This document shows positions 62,814 through 64,000 of a DNA stretch of 64,000 nt, piece by piece. Under the pieces are notes generated by a model that searched no databases, had not been told where the DNA came from, and saw nothing but the letters and a program-made list of their open reading frames with translations. A program made the position numbers and the translations under genes. The DNA lies in the NCBI GenBank assembly GCA_030407315.1, contig JALQPE010001919.1, positions 1 through 64,000 on the forward strand, written 5' to 3'. The DNA comes from Asparagopsis taxiformis. Taxonomy: Eukaryota > Rhodophyta > Florideophyceae > Bonnemaisoniales > Bonnemaisoniaceae. Each line of letters opens with the position of its first letter. Position 1 is the first letter of the stretch.

Positions 62814-64000
62814 CTAACATACAGTCAAAACACCAGCGGGTGGACTGTTCGTTTCGTTTCGTAAGGACAGCGTGTCCACGGCTCGAGAAGAAGGCTCCTT
62901 CTTACCCAGAGAGTATTCTTGTGAGTCTCTACTTTCCAGTGATTTCAAATGGCTGATGTCTTCCTCATCCACGGAATTATCGCCCGGGTTTCTTCCCTCA
63001 ATGCTTCCCACGGGTGTATACCTTTGGTGCGAGGACTGTTTCGAAACTCGGAGTGCTTCAAAATATTTATCCATAGGAGATTTGCCAGACAACATGTTCT
63101 GTTTGTGTCGCTGGGGAGCATCAAATGGATCACTAAACACATCTCCTGAATGAATAGATTCTCTTGCATGACTCGAAGTTTCCAAACTTTTCACGTGCTC
63201 AATTTCCATTTCAAACTCCGAAGAGCCATCTACACACTCCGATGAGCTTCTTGACCTGTTGTTGGGGGATTTGAATTCATCAGTTTGAGTGCGAATACAA
63301 TCTGCTGTGTCATCAATGATAGATATGACACCACTACCAACCGGAATGTGGTTCGCTGATTGCTGTCCAGGAAGCTTCGCGCAGAGGATATCGTACACTT
63401 TTAGATCCGTTATCGAATCTCCGTTGGGAGAGGGGAAATGACTGTACGCTTCGCGAAAACCTTCAACATATCTTTTCGTGCAAATGTTTCGTATCGCTTC
63501 GGTCCGAGTGGACGAATATAGCTGATATGTTCCTCGGGGCATTCTTCCACTACTCCAAGCCATACTGGAAAGTGCGGACAGAAGATAACAGGCACAGCTA
63601 TAGCCATCTTTCTGTCTTTCAAAACCAAGAAGGTCAAGAATATAGTTGTCGGCGCTCGTCCTCCAGGCCATTTTATGTGGCATAGTATTGAGCAAACAGA
63701 GGATATAATTCAGAAGAAAGGATGGTGCACGATATCCAAGACTATCTCCCCAGAAAATCATTCCAGATTTATCCCTATCCAGATCTGGGATGCAAAATAC
63801 AGCTCCCCAGTGAGTATTTTGGATGTTCACAGGAATGAAAATCGATATTGGTCGGTTCGGATCTTTCCATGATGATATTAAACGGTTCCTTATATTAGAG
63901 ACCCATTGGTCTGTAACGTCGAAACCCCTGCCGTCAGATAGTTCAGTGTAATGATTGGCTCCAGCGGTAACAAATTGCGCACTGTTGCATCCAAATATGA
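62814..64000 (-). CDS. Ulp1-like cysteine protease, right arm copy (partial)
   Basis: The same protein as 57239-58717 in reverse orientation; its 5' part lies beyond the window. The His, Asp, Gln and Cys catalytic residues are all kept. Only one residue changes before the arm ends (P-S-F to P-S-S). The last ~20 codons are then unrelated and end at a stop at 62814, so the copy has a different C-terminus taken from spacer sequence. Confidence 0.8.
   Translation of the reverse strand, partial: IFGCNSAQFVTAGANHYTELSDGRGFDVTDQWVSNIRNRLISSWKDPNRPISIFIPVNIQNTHWGAVFCIPDLDRDKSGMIFWGDSLGYRAPSFLLNYILCLLNTMPHKMAWRTSADNYILDLLGFERQKDGYSCACYLLSALSSMAWSSGRMPRGTYQLYSSTRTEAIRNICTKRYVEGFREAYSHFPSPNGDSITDLKVYDILCAKLPGQQSANHIPVGSGVISIIDDTADCIRTQTDEFKSPNNRSRSSSECVDGSSEFEMEIEHVKSLETSSHARESIHSGDVFSDPFDAPQRHKQNMLSGKSPMDKYFEALRVSKQSSHQRYTPVGSIEGRNPGDNSVDEEDISHLKSLESRDSQEYSLGKKEPSSRAVDTLSLRNETNSPPAGVLTVC
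62879..64000 (-). repeat. Right inverted arm of the MULE (visible part)
   Basis: The mirror of 57480-58601, collinear to the last base of the window. Together with the transposase between them, the arms make a structure of more than 6.5 kb that could form a hairpin. Confidence 0.9.

Overview
This window is eukaryotic nuclear DNA made almost entirely of transposable elements nested in one another. No ribosome-binding-site or operon logic is visible. Instead there are TATA boxes 55-95 bp upstream of ATGs, long intronless ORFs, LTR retrotransposons, a PIF/Harbinger-like transposon, a MULE with Ulp1-type proteases, and a very large foldback-like element. A captured fragment resembling the FAD domain of nitrate reductase suggests a nitrate-assimilating host. 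A TE-rich alga, possibly a red alga, is my best guess, with low confidence.

Layout. (1) 23-18807: an 18.8-kb foldback-like element with arms built from minisatellite and satellite arrays. It is inserted in the gag region of Copia copy 1, whose flanks lie at 1-22 and 18808-22893. (2) 22894-29225: mostly non-coding DNA holding one likely host gene, a small secreted Cys/Ser/Pro-rich protein (23279-23935, minus). (3) 29229-31420: a complete PIF/Harbinger-like transposon with one transposase ORF. (4) 31427-49779: one Copia element on the minus strand, proved by 101-bp LTRs and a GTATG target duplication at both ends. It is split in gag by (5) a 13.7-kb DNA transposon at 35356-49052.

Element 5 has 46-bp terminal inverted repeats and a 4-bp target duplication. 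It encodes a ParB-domain/beta-class DNA amino-methyltransferase fusion (43105-46134) and a protein resembling the DUF7869 family with a possible D-D-D RNase H-like core (46394-48160, with a C-terminal domain to 48903). It also has a centre-deleted paralogue of that protein (40754-41802), a decayed SF1 helicase, and at least two fragments that look captured from host genes. I recognise no named transposon superfamily with this combination, and it is the most novel object in the window.

(6) 50463-56348: a young chromodomain-containing Gypsy element with 330-bp LTRs that I read as identical, but whose pol is broken. (7) From about 56.4 kb to beyond the window: a MULE whose transposase (58775-62419) lies between near-identical inverted arms, each carrying an Ulp1-like cysteine protease gene.

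Insertion order from the nesting: Copia copy 2 came before the methyltransferase element, and Copia copy 1 came before the foldback element. The Gypsy element landed in a pre-existing repeat. Several single-base indels break otherwise good reading frames, so some broken genes may reflect consensus errors in the assembly rather than decay.
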